Shown in pieces: positions 19,160 to 28,034 of a DNA stretch of 64,000 nucleotides. This DNA comes from Neobacillus sp. PS3-12 (GTDB lineage: Bacteria > Bacillota > Bacilli > Bacillales > Cytobacillaceae): the NCBI RefSeq assembly GCF_030915385.1, contig NZ_CP133268.1:2285430-2349429 (forward strand). Reading direction: 5' to 3'. A model generated the notes under the pieces. The model did not search any database. It was not told where the DNA came from and saw nothing but the letters and a program-made list of their open reading frames with translations. Numbering within the stretch: position 1 is the first letter of the stretch; each line of letters begins with the position of its first letter. The position numbers were made by a program, and so were the translations under genes.

Positions 19160-20269
19160 TTATACCTCCAAAAAGTAAGTGTCAGGCTTGTTTAAATCAA
19201 AGCATTCATTGGCCCACATTACTGTTACTAGATCTTTTTCTCCAACGTTAACAATTGAGTGAGTATATCCAGTAGGAATATCTACAACTTGTAGCTTTTC
19301 ACCACTTACCCTATATTCAATAATTTCTTCCGAATCAATCTTTCTAAATCGAATTAAACCATCACCACTCACTACTAAAAATTTTTCATTTTTTGTGTGG
19401 TGCCAATGGTTTCCTTTCGTAATTCCTGGTTTTGACACATTTATTGAAACCTGACCTCTTTCAGGTGTCCTCATAAATTCCGTAAAAGATCCTCTATGAT
19501 CACAATTCATTTTAAGATCATAGGAAAATTTATTTTCCAGTAAAAAACTTAAATAAGTACTGTAAAGCTTTTTCGTTAGAGCATCTCCCATATTAGGAAT
19601 ACTTAAATTGGTCCTACTTTCTTTGAAGCTTTTGATAATATTAGCCAATTCTACAAGTTTAATATTATGTGTTACAGGCACAATGCAGTAATCATCTTGC
19701 ATAGTTGGATTGCCATCTAGAGCTCTAAAAAATTCTTCTAATACATCATCTATATAGCAAAGAGTAAGATCTGCTTCTGGATTATTGACCTCAATATCTA
19801 AATGTCTAGCTATGCTATGGCAGTAAGTAGCCACTACTGTATTATAGTTAGGTTTACTCCACTTTCCAAACAAATTTGGAAGTCTATAAATATAAACTTT
19901 CGCATCAGTTTCTAAATAATAATTAAATAATAAATCCTCTCCAGCCTTCTTACTTTTCCCATAAGGATTATCCTTTTCTGCCTGAATTGAGGAAGTATAA
20001 AGAATAGTAGCTTTATTACCATGCTTCTTAAGTAATTCTAGTAACTGCGAAGTTAAACAATAATTGCCTTCCATAAATTCTTTTTCATCTTTTGGCCTGT
20101 TTACACCAGCCAAGTGAAAGACAAAATCGCATTCCTTTGTATATTTTTCAAGTAATGAAATATCACTTTCTTTAGTAAACTCAAATAAATCATTATAACC
20201 TCTATTTTTTAACTCGGCGATTAGATTTTTACCTACAAAACCCTTTGATCCTGTAATTAGAATATTCAT
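19160..20269 (-). CDS. capF: CapF/FnlB-type bifunctional reductase-epimerase
   Basis: This 369-residue protein has two domains. An N-terminal SDR/Rossmann domain (MNILITGSKGFVGKNLIAEL, then YTSSIQAEKDNPYGKSKKAGE with the YxxxK pair) is followed by a C-terminal cupin from about residue 245 (RGSFTEFMRTPERGQVSINV, KGNHWHHTKNEKFLVV with metal-binding histidines). Cap5F-type enzymes epimerise at C3 and reduce C4 to give UDP-L-talose derivative, the middle step to UDP-L-FucNAc. A decayed partial copy lies at 22818-22916. Confidence 0.93.
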   Translation of the reverse strand: MNILITGSKGFVGKNLIAELKNRGYNDLFEFTKESDISLLEKYTKECDFVFHLAGVNRPKDEKEFMEGNYCLTSQLLELLKKHGNKATILYTSSIQAEKDNPYGKSKKAGEDLLFNYYLETDAKVYIYRLPNLFGKWSKPNYNTVVATYCHSIARHLDIEVNNPEADLTLCYIDDVLEEFFRALDGNPTMQDDYCIVPVTHNIKLVELANIIKSFKESRTNLSIPNMGDALTKKLYSTYLSFLLENKFSYDLKMNCDHRGSFTEFMRTPERGQVSINVSKPGITKGNHWHHTKNEKFLVVSGDGLIRFRKIDSEEIIEYRVSGEKLQVVDIPTGYTHSIVNVGEKDLVTVMWANECFDLNKPDTYFLEV

Positions 20270-20284
20270 TATTACTTTCCACCT

Positions 20285-21397
20285 TTTAGTTCATTATATG
20301 GATTTTTTTCCGTCCTTTAAGCTCACCTTTGAACATAGTCTAATTCAGTAATTTTTATTTTATTTGTTCTATGTTAAGATATTATCCAAATTATATTCTT
20401 CATCAGCAGAAAACTTTGTATCTCCATTTCAAAATACTTATTATAGTTAAAATTCTAGGTCAGCCGAAACTCTCTAGAATCCACCTAAATCCTCTGCACC
20501 ATAAATTCTTCTTTAGTAAACAGTGTTTCATACCGTTTGTCATCCTGACGTGTACTAATTAATTTAATTTCATTATCAGCATTAAAAAGTTTCTTTACAG
20601 CTTATAGCAAGGTCCCCAATAGTACAAGCAGGGGATCTTTTGCACCATAATATCTCTGCTTCAGCATTATAAAAATCAAATACCACTAACTCTACTGCTT
20701 CTTCTAAACTAATAAGAAATCTTGTCATATTAGGGACGGTGCCTGTTTGAGGATCTCCACTTTTAATCTGTGTAATAAATGGCTCAGTTAAACTTGCCTG
20801 TTCATTCCTGCTACAGGCGCTCACCTTCCGTTCCAATCAACAAAGTGTATAAGATCAACAATCAGCTTTAACACAGCCTAATAAATAATAGAATTACCGA
20901 TCCACCTGGGCCCAGCAAGTTTCCATATTTTTTACCACAAATAAGAGTTCTGTCTGGTAATACCATTTTTCATTTTGCAACAAATGCATTTTCCATCATC
21001 GCTTTTGAAATTCCCATTGCATTATTTGAATATCCTGCTTTAAGGTTTGATAGACGGAATACATTTTTTACATCATAATCTATGGAAGCAGTCAGCGCAT
21101 TGTCCGTTACTAATATATTAGTTTTTAAAGCTTCAAGAGAAAAAAGCTCACATGATAGAACTCGTTTAAATACCGCAACATGAAAAATATAATACACACC
21201 TTTCATAGTATTTTTAACACTGGCCAAGTTTCTTATAAATATAAAACTTAAGCTTGATCCTTTTATAATGCTTTCTCATATCATCTTGTAATTTTATCAG
21301 GTGGAAAAATTTGTATTTTTATATTATCTAGGAATCTTTTCATAACTGCATTCCCAAAAGAACCTAATCACCTAAAATTCATAATTTTTTATCTTTA
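20285..21397 (-). pseudogene. decayed second copy of capE
   Basis: The whole length aligns by eye with capE (22933-23970). The 3' part has NMTRFLISLEEAVELVVFDF, the middle part ALKTNILVTDNALTASIDY and NNAMGISKAMMENAFVAK, and the start region near 21390 reads MFKDKKL then stop. Many stops, frame changes and a substituted active-site region rule out function. It is placed directly upstream of the intact capF, the expected position of capE, so it is probably the original partner of that capF. Confidence 0.9.
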
Positions 21398-21498
21398 AAC
21401 AACCTCTCCTTTCAGAAGTGGTTCTCTGATATTTGAAAAGAAAATATCAAAACTAATTATATTTACTAAATACTTTCGTCTGTCGATTCTCACCAAAG

Positions 21499-22710
21499 TC
21501 ATTTAGAGGTACTAAATTTTTTCTTCACAGTTGACTGTAAAAAGTAAAAGATTATACACCAACTGGTTAATATCATATAATGCGGTTCAGTATTAATGAT
21601 TAGCAAAAAAACAATAGCGATCATCGTGTTTACAAGCCAATGATTGTTTTTAGAATTAATTATTCCAACTACCCAGTAAAACGTATATTGAATTCCAAAA
21701 ATACCAAACACACTTAGTAAAAATGTGCTTGTTGATGTATCAGCTACGTATTTCACATTTCTAAACGCTTCAATAAAACCTACACCAAAAATAGGCTCTT
21801 TCAAAAACATACTAATGTTATAATTAATTGCTAATACCCTACTTTGATCCTTTAACTGATCTCCAAATAACTTTGCTACAATTGGGTTATCCGCTAACCC
21901 AATTAATTCAAAAATATTTGAGTAGTTCGTTATACAAATTATTGATAGAAATATGGTTAACAAAGAAAGTGCTGTTCGTATGTACTTGTTTCTAATAGAA
22001 CAAGCTTTATTAACAGCAATCAAACAAAACACAAATAGTAGTAATCCATAACCTGCAGAAGAATTAGTAGTTATCAAACAAATTACAAACAAAATAATTT
22101 TTAAAATACTAGGTTTATTTTTTTTATAAAACAGTTCAAAAATCATTGCAATAATTAAAAACGTAGCAAAAAGACCTGGTTCCCAAAAAATTCCGCAATT
22201 TCTTGCAGATACAATAGGTATATAAAAGAAAATATATCCCACGCCATATAGAACAGAGTTTGCGTTTTCTACAGTTGGAAAGTTAAATAACATATTACCG
22301 CTATTGGTCATAAAGTACCCAATTAAAGAAAAAACTGAAACTAAGACCATAATTTTTAAATAAACCTTAACAAAATCGTCAAATTTATATACTATAACAA
22401 TCCCAAATGCAATTATTATTTTGAAAATAAAAGTTAAATAAGTTTTATAACCTGTCATTCCTGTTGTAATAAAAGTGGAGACTAGCATTAATATTAAAAG
22501 TAAGAAGGCTGATGACGGAATATTTAACCGCTTTTTATATAGTAATTTGACAATTGGAAACATAAACAAATACGCAAGTGCTGCCTCAATATAAAAACCA
22601 AGTTTAATATATACAGTGGAAAGAGCATATCCACTGTCATAAATTACTCCAATTAAGCAAATAATTTTGAAAACTTTTGATTGAAAAATATTCAAAGGAC
22701 AAATTTTCAC
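21499..22710 (-). CDS. wzy: Wzy-like O-antigen/exopolysaccharide polymerase
   Basis: This 403-residue protein has about 11 hydrophobic segments and one larger outside loop. The GIFWEPGLFATFLIIAMIF region (residues ~170-190) contains the WEPG motif often seen in EpsG/Wzy-type polymerases and O-antigen ligases. It joins flipped repeat units into polymer at the outer face of the membrane, working with the Wzx and Wzz-like proteins of this operon. It sits between the capF remnant and the capE pseudogene, so it seems to have arrived with a duplicated capE-capF block. A decayed relative lies at 13800-14590. Confidence 0.85.
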   Translation of the reverse strand: MKICPLNIFQSKVFKIICLIGVIYDSGYALSTVYIKLGFYIEAALAYLFMFPIVKLLYKKRLNIPSSAFLLLILMLVSTFITTGMTGYKTYLTFIFKIIIAFGIVIVYKFDDFVKVYLKIMVLVSVFSLIGYFMTNSGNMLFNFPTVENANSVLYGVGYIFFYIPIVSARNCGIFWEPGLFATFLIIAMIFELFYKKNKPSILKIILFVICLITTNSSAGYGLLLFVFCLIAVNKACSIRNKYIRTALSLLTIFLSIICITNYSNIFELIGLADNPIVAKLFGDQLKDQSRVLAINYNISMFLKEPIFGVGFIEAFRNVKYVADTSTSTFLLSVFGIFGIQYTFYWVVGIINSKNNHWLVNTMIAIVFLLIINTEPHYMILTSWCIIFYFLQSTVKKKFSTSK

Positions 22711-22817
22711 CTTTCATAATCTATTTTTTAAGGATTAAATTTCTTTATATATTATACTTATACAGTATTTAACGTAACGCCACTCTTATTTTCATTTTAT
22801 TGCCTATTTACTCTCCT

Positions 22818-22916
22818 AAATGAAATACAGAATCACATTCTTTTGTATACTTTTCAAGCTCTGCGGATAAGGTTTTTTCCTACGAAGCCCTAATCTCCTG
22901 TACCAAAAATATTCAT
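22818..22916 (-). pseudogene. 5' remnant of a second capF with internal deletion
   Basis: On the minus strand it begins ATGAATATTTTTGGTACAGG, matching the start of capF, and continues as GFVGKNLI. It then jumps to EKYTKECDSVFH, which corresponds to residues ~45-57 of CapF. Roughly 25 codons are missing between, and the rest of the gene is gone. It follows the intact capE by 16 bp, the usual capE-capF junction. Confidence 0.85.
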
Positions 22917-22932
22917 CAATCTATTCAACCCT

Positions 22933-23970
22933 TTAGTTCATTACGTGAATTTTTTCATTCCATTCCTTTAGTTCGTTTTGAACATAGTCTAATTCAAGTA
23001 ATTTTGCTTTAATTTGTTCTATATTAAGGATCTGTGTATTATCAGAGTTATATTCTTCTATAGTCGTCAGCTTTTGATCTCCTTCTGCAAAGTACTTATT
23101 ATAGTTAAGATCTCTTTTGTCAGATGGTACTCTAAAGAAACCACCTAAATCCTCGGCCACTACATATTCCTCTTTAGTCAGAAGAGTTTCATACCGCTTT
23201 TCCCCATGCCGTGTTCCAATTATTTTAATTTCATTATCAGCATTAAATAGTTCCTTTAAAGCCTGAGCAAGGTCACCAATTGTACTAGAAGGAGATTTTT
23301 GAACCATAATATCTCCTGCCTCAGCATTTTGAAAAGCAAATACTACTAACTCTACTGCCTCTTCTAAACTCATAAGAAATCTAGTCATATTAGGGTTGGT
23401 GATTGTTAGAGGCTGTCCATTTTTTATTTGTTCAATAAATAAAGGAATTACTGACCCACGTGAAGCCATCACGTTACCATAACGTGTACCACAGATAAGT
23501 GTTTTTTCTGAAGACACAGTATTGGATTTTGCTACGAAGACCTTCTCCATCATCGCTTTTGATATACCCATCGCATTAATTGGATATGCCGCTTTATCAG
23601 TTGATAGACAAATTACCTTTTTAACACCATATTCTATGGCTGCAGTCAATACATTGTCAGTACCTAAGATATTGGTTTTTACAGCTTCCAGCGGAAAAAA
23701 TTCACAAGAGGGAACTTGTTTTAATGCAGCTGCATGAAAAATATAATCTACCCCATGCATTGCATTTTTAACACTCGAAAGATCTCTTACATCACCTAGA
23801 TAAAACTTAAGCTTGTCATTTTTATAATGTTTTCTCATATCATCTTGCTTCTTTTCGTCACGTGAGAAAATCCGAATTTCTTTTATATCAGTATCTAGGA
23901 ACCTTTTCATTACAGCATTACCAAAAGAACCTGTACCACCTGTAATCAGTAACTTTTTATTTTTAAACAT
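22933..23970 (-). CDS. capE: UDP-GlcNAc 4,6-dehydratase/5-epimerase CapE (FnlA/WbjB)
   Basis: This 345-residue SDR enzyme has the Rossmann motif ITGGTGSFGNAVMKRFLDTD, then YIFHAAALKQVPSCEFFPLE and CLSTDKAAYPINAMGISKAM, where a methionine replaces the usual catalytic tyrosine ahead of the lysine, as is normal in CapE/PseB-type dehydratases. CapE converts UDP-GlcNAc to the 4-keto-6-deoxy intermediates of the L-FucNAc pathway. It lies 5 bp downstream of a WbuB-like transferase. A dead copy stands at 20285-21397. Confidence 0.93.
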   Translation of the reverse strand: MFKNKKLLITGGTGSFGNAVMKRFLDTDIKEIRIFSRDEKKQDDMRKHYKNDKLKFYLGDVRDLSSVKNAMHGVDYIFHAAALKQVPSCEFFPLEAVKTNILGTDNVLTAAIEYGVKKVICLSTDKAAYPINAMGISKAMMEKVFVAKSNTVSSEKTLICGTRYGNVMASRGSVIPLFIEQIKNGQPLTITNPNMTRFLMSLEEAVELVVFAFQNAEAGDIMVQKSPSSTIGDLAQALKELFNADNEIKIIGTRHGEKRYETLLTKEEYVVAEDLGGFFRVPSDKRDLNYNKYFAEGDQKLTTIEEYNSDNTQILNIEQIKAKLLELDYVQNELKEWNEKIHVMN

Positions 23971-23975
23971 ATCCT

Positions 23976-25181
23976 CTACCTCGCTCCTCTAAAATGTTTT
24001 TCAAGTATTTTAACAGAATGCTTTAATTTAAAATTATCTTCTAAATATCTACGACCATTTGCTCCCATTACAGACAATCTTTCTGATTTACCCATTTCTT
24101 TAGCCTTATCTATAAAGCTTTTTATATCACCTGACCACACCCACTCTCCACAATTGGCTTCCTCAATTAGTCCTTTAATATCAGTTACCTTATCTGTCGC
24201 TGCTAACACAGGCTTTGCATACTCCATATAGGATAGTATACGTGATGGATAATTTGGCATGGTAAATCGTGGGTCTAACAATATTAGTCCGACATCACAT
24301 TCACTTGTTATCTGTTCGTACTCATTTCTTGGTAGGTTCTCAATCAAAAGGGCATTGTTGATACCATATTCTTTTATTGCCTGCTCTAACTTGTATCGAT
24401 CAGTTCCCCTACCAATAAAGAGGAAAAACATATCTTCTTCATTCTTGCATCCTTTAACAACTTCGCATAAAAAATCAATATACTGTGGTTTGCCCATGTT
24501 TCCACCAAATAGAAAGACACAGGACTTTTCAGGAATTCCATACTTTTCTCTCATTGGAAACTCATCTAGGTTTATTTTATTTGTCAATTTTTTAGTATTA
24601 GGAAAAATTTCAACTTTCTCTGGATTAATCCATACATTATGTTCTAATACATACTTCTTATTAGCAAGAGACATACAACCAATAAAATCTGCGGTTTGTA
24701 ATAACCTCTTTTCCTTTGCTGCGAAATATCTGTGTAAAATACTGTTTTCTTTTATAATTCCTAAATCTACTGCGTTTTGAGGGAAAATATCTTTGAGCAT
24801 TAAATAAGACGGACAATTAAATTGGTTTTTTGCCCATACTACTAATCCAGCATTAGTCACTGGGGGTGATTCAAATAAGACAAAATCAAACTTTCTATTT
24901 CCCAAATACTCCTTTATACCTTTTTTCATAAGGATTGGTATTTTTAAAGTGGTTATCCCTTTTTCAATAAAACCTACATCGTAATAATTTCCTGTAACAA
25001 TACGTAATACATCAAAGCCTCGTTCTTTCTTAATTTCTGTATTTTTTTTATTTCTTGCTTGTTCAGATACAGCGACTGTAATCCTATGACCAGCTTCATG
25101 TAATGCTTCAGCTAAATCAGTATATATTGTACCTCCCCTATCTGGCTCAGGAAACGAAGTAGCAATGTAAAGTACATTCAA
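23976..25181 (-). CDS. WbuB-like glycosyltransferase (GT4), probable L-FucNAc transferase
   Basis: This 401-residue GT-B enzyme has the N-terminus LYIATSFPEPDRGGTIYTDL, the middle segment LMLKDIFPQNAVDLGII typical of WbuB-type transferases, and C-terminal VFLFGGNMGKPQYIDFL and ECDVGLILLDPRFTMPNYPS. WbuB of E. coli O26 is reported as an L-FucNAc transferase. The position immediately upstream of capE supports the same donor here, but the acceptor is unknown. Confidence 0.85.
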   Translation of the reverse strand: MNVLYIATSFPEPDRGGTIYTDLAEALHEAGHRITVAVSEQARNKKNTEIKKERGFDVLRIVTGNYYDVGFIEKGITTLKIPILMKKGIKEYLGNRKFDFVLFESPPVTNAGLVVWAKNQFNCPSYLMLKDIFPQNAVDLGIIKENSILHRYFAAKEKRLLQTADFIGCMSLANKKYVLEHNVWINPEKVEIFPNTKKLTNKINLDEFPMREKYGIPEKSCVFLFGGNMGKPQYIDFLCEVVKGCKNEEDMFFLFIGRGTDRYKLEQAIKEYGINNALLIENLPRNEYEQITSECDVGLILLDPRFTMPNYPSRILSYMEYAKPVLAATDKVTDIKGLIEEANCGEWVWSGDIKSFIDKAKEMGKSERLSVMGANGRRYLEDNFKLKHSVKILEKHFRGAR

Positions 25182-25237
25182 AAATATCTCTCCTCATTTT
25201 TTTGCCACCCTATCATATCTTATTATGGTTAACACAA

Positions 25238-25966
25238 CTAATTCCATAAATGATAAACTTGATGGCATCCTACTTGTTCACACCCAACTTTATGATAAAA
25301 GTTAATTGCACCTATATTCCTTATTTGTGTGCCAACTCTAACTTCGTTAAAACCTTGTTGATGTGTAGCATACTCTACTGCTTTGAATAACTTAGAACCA
25401 ATACCGCAATTATTAAATTTTGGAGATACGGCAATTAACTCAATTACACTTGCATTATCTGCAAAAGAATAAAGTACAAAACCATTTAAATTATCATTTT
25501 CATCTTTAGATAAAGCAAAAAACTTATCTGGCATTTTAAAAGCATTTATAAGCCACTGATGATATACTTGATCTCCTCCACGCTTGGCTAATTCAAGATC
25601 CTCAGTAAACTTTGAGAATTTAAAATCTGCTAACTCAATGATTTTGTCATTTCTCTCTAATGATTGATGTATTGTAACATTTGTTGGAATCTCAGATGAG
25701 CCAACCAATTTCTTTATAAACTGAACATTAACATCTGCTAGGAAAGCCAAAGTATCCTTTCCAATTAATTGTGTGTTAACAGGATCTGAATTCTGATTTG
25801 TGATTGAGATAAATTGGTAGTCAGTAAATTTAGCCTGTAGTTTATGCCACTCATTTAATGAAAGCGGCTTGTGCAATATAGCTTTGGCACTACTCACATC
25901 AAAAAACTCTGTATCCCACTTCAGTTCGTAAAAGGATACTGCTTTTTCAATATTTTCCATGTACAC
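25238..25966 (-). CDS. GNAT-family N-acetyltransferase, WecD-like
   Basis: This 242-residue protein opens with ELKWDTEFFDVSSAKAIL (the WDtxFF motif of WecD, the dTDP-fucosamine acetyltransferase). It ends with a GNAT domain, VSPKFNNCGIGSKLFKAVEY and INFYHKVGCEQVG, containing the acetyl-CoA pyrophosphate loop. With the upstream aminotransferase and dehydratase it probably acetylates the 4-amino group of a 4-amino-4,6-dideoxy sugar. B. subtilis EpsM and Campylobacter PglD do this step with an unrelated left-handed beta-helix fold, so this would be an alternative enzyme. Confidence 0.85.
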   Translation of the reverse strand: MYMENIEKAVSFYELKWDTEFFDVSSAKAILHKPLSLNEWHKLQAKFTDYQFISITNQNSDPVNTQLIGKDTLAFLADVNVQFIKKLVGSSEIPTNVTIHQSLERNDKIIELADFKFSKFTEDLELAKRGGDQVYHQWLINAFKMPDKFFALSKDENDNLNGFVLYSFADNASVIELIAVSPKFNNCGIGSKLFKAVEYATHQQGFNEVRVGTQIRNIGAINFYHKVGCEQVGCHQVYHLWN

Positions 25967-25974
25967 TTCCTACC

Positions 25975-26604
25975 TTACATTCCTATACCAGTGTTATTAT
26001 GTGATTTAGTACTTTTTTCAGTTATAAATACATCCTCACGTTTCAATACCGATACAGCAGTTTTAAAAAATATTTTTATATCAAGGCACAAGGAAAGGTT
26101 ATCAATATAGTAAATATCATTTTGGATTCTTTCTTTCCAGGGCACAGTGTTCCTAAAATAAGCTTGGTTATAACCAGTAATGCCAGGTCTAATTTCTAAC
26201 TTACGTTCTTCATTGCCCTCATATAATTCATGATGTTCAGGTAAGTCAGGTCTAGGCCCAATTATGCTCATATCACCTTTAATGATGTTTAACAGTTGGG
26301 GTGTCTCATCCAGACTTGTTTTACGTATAAACTTCCCAATCCTAGTTAATCTCGGGTCATCTTCTGCATTAAAAGTCGAGCCATCCTCATTTCTAAGGTC
26401 TGGAGCATTCATTTTCATCGAACGGAATTTACACATTTTAAATACTTTGCCGTCCTTGCCCAGCCGAGGTGCATTATAAAATATGGAACCTCGATCTTGA
26501 AAATAAATGATCGGTCCTATAATCACTAAAATAATAAACCAAAATGGTAGGGCTGTTAGAGCTAAGATTAAATCAAAAATTCTTTTAATGAAATTCTTAT
26601 ACAT
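25975..26604 (-). CDS. initiating phosphoglycosyl transferase (bacterial sugar transferase, PglC/EpsL type)
   Basis: This 209-residue protein has one hydrophobic N-terminal segment (residues ~10-33, FDLILALTALPFWFIILVII) that anchors it by a re-entrant helix. The bacterial sugar transferase domain follows, with KMCKFRSMKMNA, KTSLDETPQLLNIIKGDMSI (catalytic Asp-Glu) and GPRPDLPEHHELY, then RPGITGYNQ. It transfers sugar-1-phosphate to undecaprenyl phosphate to start the repeat unit. Given the genes around it, the first sugar is likely N,N'-diacetylbacillosamine or a related diamino sugar. Confidence 0.93.
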   Translation of the reverse strand: MYKNFIKRIFDLILALTALPFWFIILVIIGPIIYFQDRGSIFYNAPRLGKDGKVFKMCKFRSMKMNAPDLRNEDGSTFNAEDDPRLTRIGKFIRKTSLDETPQLLNIIKGDMSIIGPRPDLPEHHELYEGNEERKLEIRPGITGYNQAYFRNTVPWKERIQNDIYYIDNLSLCLDIKIFFKTAVSVLKREDVFITEKSTKSHNNTGIGM

Positions 26605-26618
26605 TCCCTAGCCCCACC

Positions 26619-27836
26619 TTAAACTTCACTCAATATCACTTTTAAATTTTTAATAACATACTCCACATCATCATCACTCAACAATGTATGAAGTGGAAGT
26701 GTAATCTCATTTTTATATACATCAAATGCATTTGGATAGTCTTTAATATCAAATTCCAAGTTCTTATAAGCCGTAAACATCGGTAATGGCATGTAATGTA
26801 CGTTACATGCAATTCCAACCTTAGCCATATTAATAATTAATTCATTTCTTTCTTTTTCACTAACCCCTGGAATTCTAGCTAAATAAAGATGACCAGTCGA
26901 AGCAAAATCCCCGCCATAATGCTGCAAGCTCTGAATTCCTAACGGAAGTAATGCATTATCATACATTTCAATAATTTCTCTACGTCTTCGTAATAAAGAT
27001 TCATATCTTTCTATCTGAATTAAACCAATGCTAGCCATAATATCCGTCATATTACACTTGTAAGCGGGGTAAACAATATCATACTCCCATGCACCTTTTT
27101 GTGTTTTGGCTAGCGCATCTTTCGATTGGCCATGAAGGCTATATAACATAAATTGCTTATAAACCCACTCATCATCTAAATCAAGGTCACTCCTCCAAAC
27201 AACTGCCCCACCTTCTGCCGTCGTTAGATTCTTTACTGCGTGAAAAGAAAAGGAGGTAAAATCAGCAACTTGACCACATTTTTCCCCTTTTCTATCTGCT
27301 CCGAAGGCATGAGCAGCATCAGCCAATACGATTACTCTATTAAATAAACTTTGAATTTCATTATTTGCCTTAAATAAGTCTTTTTTATTTTCAACTATTT
27401 CATATATAACATCGTAATTGCACATCTTTCCTGCTATATCAACAGGAATAATAACCTTGGTCCTCTCCGTAATAGCATCAGCTAATTGTGAATAATCCAT
27501 TTCAAAGGAATCTGGTGCTGTATCAACTAGAACTATCTTAGCCCCGACATGATCAATTACTGAGGCTGATGCTGTATAGGTATAGGCTGAAGTAATGACT
27601 TCGTCACCAGGTCCAACACCTAAGATCCGTAAAGTAAGTTCCATAGCTGCAGTAGCTGAATTTAAACAAACCGCTTTTTTAGTACCAACATATTCGGCTA
27701 TTCTCTTTTCAAATTCCTTTGTTCTTGGTCCAGTTGTGATCCAACCAGACTTCATAGCTTTTATAACTTCTTCAATCTCACTATCTGTTATATCTGGAGG
27801 GGAAAATGATACATTTCTTAATTCGGTAGCAATCAT
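26619..27836 (-). CDS. DegT/DnrJ/EryC1 family sugar aminotransferase (PglE/EpsN-like)
   Basis: This 405-residue PLP enzyme of fold type I has LNSATAAMELTLRILGVGPG near the N-terminus, LADAAHAFGADRKG, and FSFHAVKNLTTAEGGAVVW, where the lysine in HAVKNLT binds PLP. It would aminate the 4-keto sugar made by the upstream dehydratase using glutamate. It precedes the phosphoglycosyl transferase by 14 bp, so the two are expressed together. The ~200 bp upstream (27837-28034) is AT-rich without a gene. Confidence 0.9.
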   Translation of the reverse strand: MIATELRNVSFSPPDITDSEIEEVIKAMKSGWITTGPRTKEFEKRIAEYVGTKKAVCLNSATAAMELTLRILGVGPGDEVITSAYTYTASASVIDHVGAKIVLVDTAPDSFEMDYSQLADAITERTKVIIPVDIAGKMCNYDVIYEIVENKKDLFKANNEIQSLFNRVIVLADAAHAFGADRKGEKCGQVADFTSFSFHAVKNLTTAEGGAVVWRSDLDLDDEWVYKQFMLYSLHGQSKDALAKTQKGAWEYDIVYPAYKCNMTDIMASIGLIQIERYESLLRRRREIIEMYDNALLPLGIQSLQHYGGDFASTGHLYLARIPGVSEKERNELIINMAKVGIACNVHYMPLPMFTAYKNLEFDIKDYPNAFDVYKNEITLPLHTLLSDDDVEYVIKNLKVILSEV

Positions 27837-28034
27837 ATTTTTTTCCTCACTTTTTATTCAATTTGAAAAATTTAACTTCTCAAAATTTTTCAAGTAGCTT
27901 GCTGTTTAATTGGATTTTATGTTTTTTATTAGCTACTTTAATTCTAATTCTCTATAGTACTTTCATTAACATATAACTTCTCCTGATCGCTAAGTATACA
28001 TACAGTGAGTAGGTGTCACTTAATTTCTTAGTTT

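Noticed and set aside
20731..20760. GGTGCCTG inside the capE pseudogene as another REP-like element
   Set aside because: It has no palindromic partner and is explained by drift of the capE sequence.
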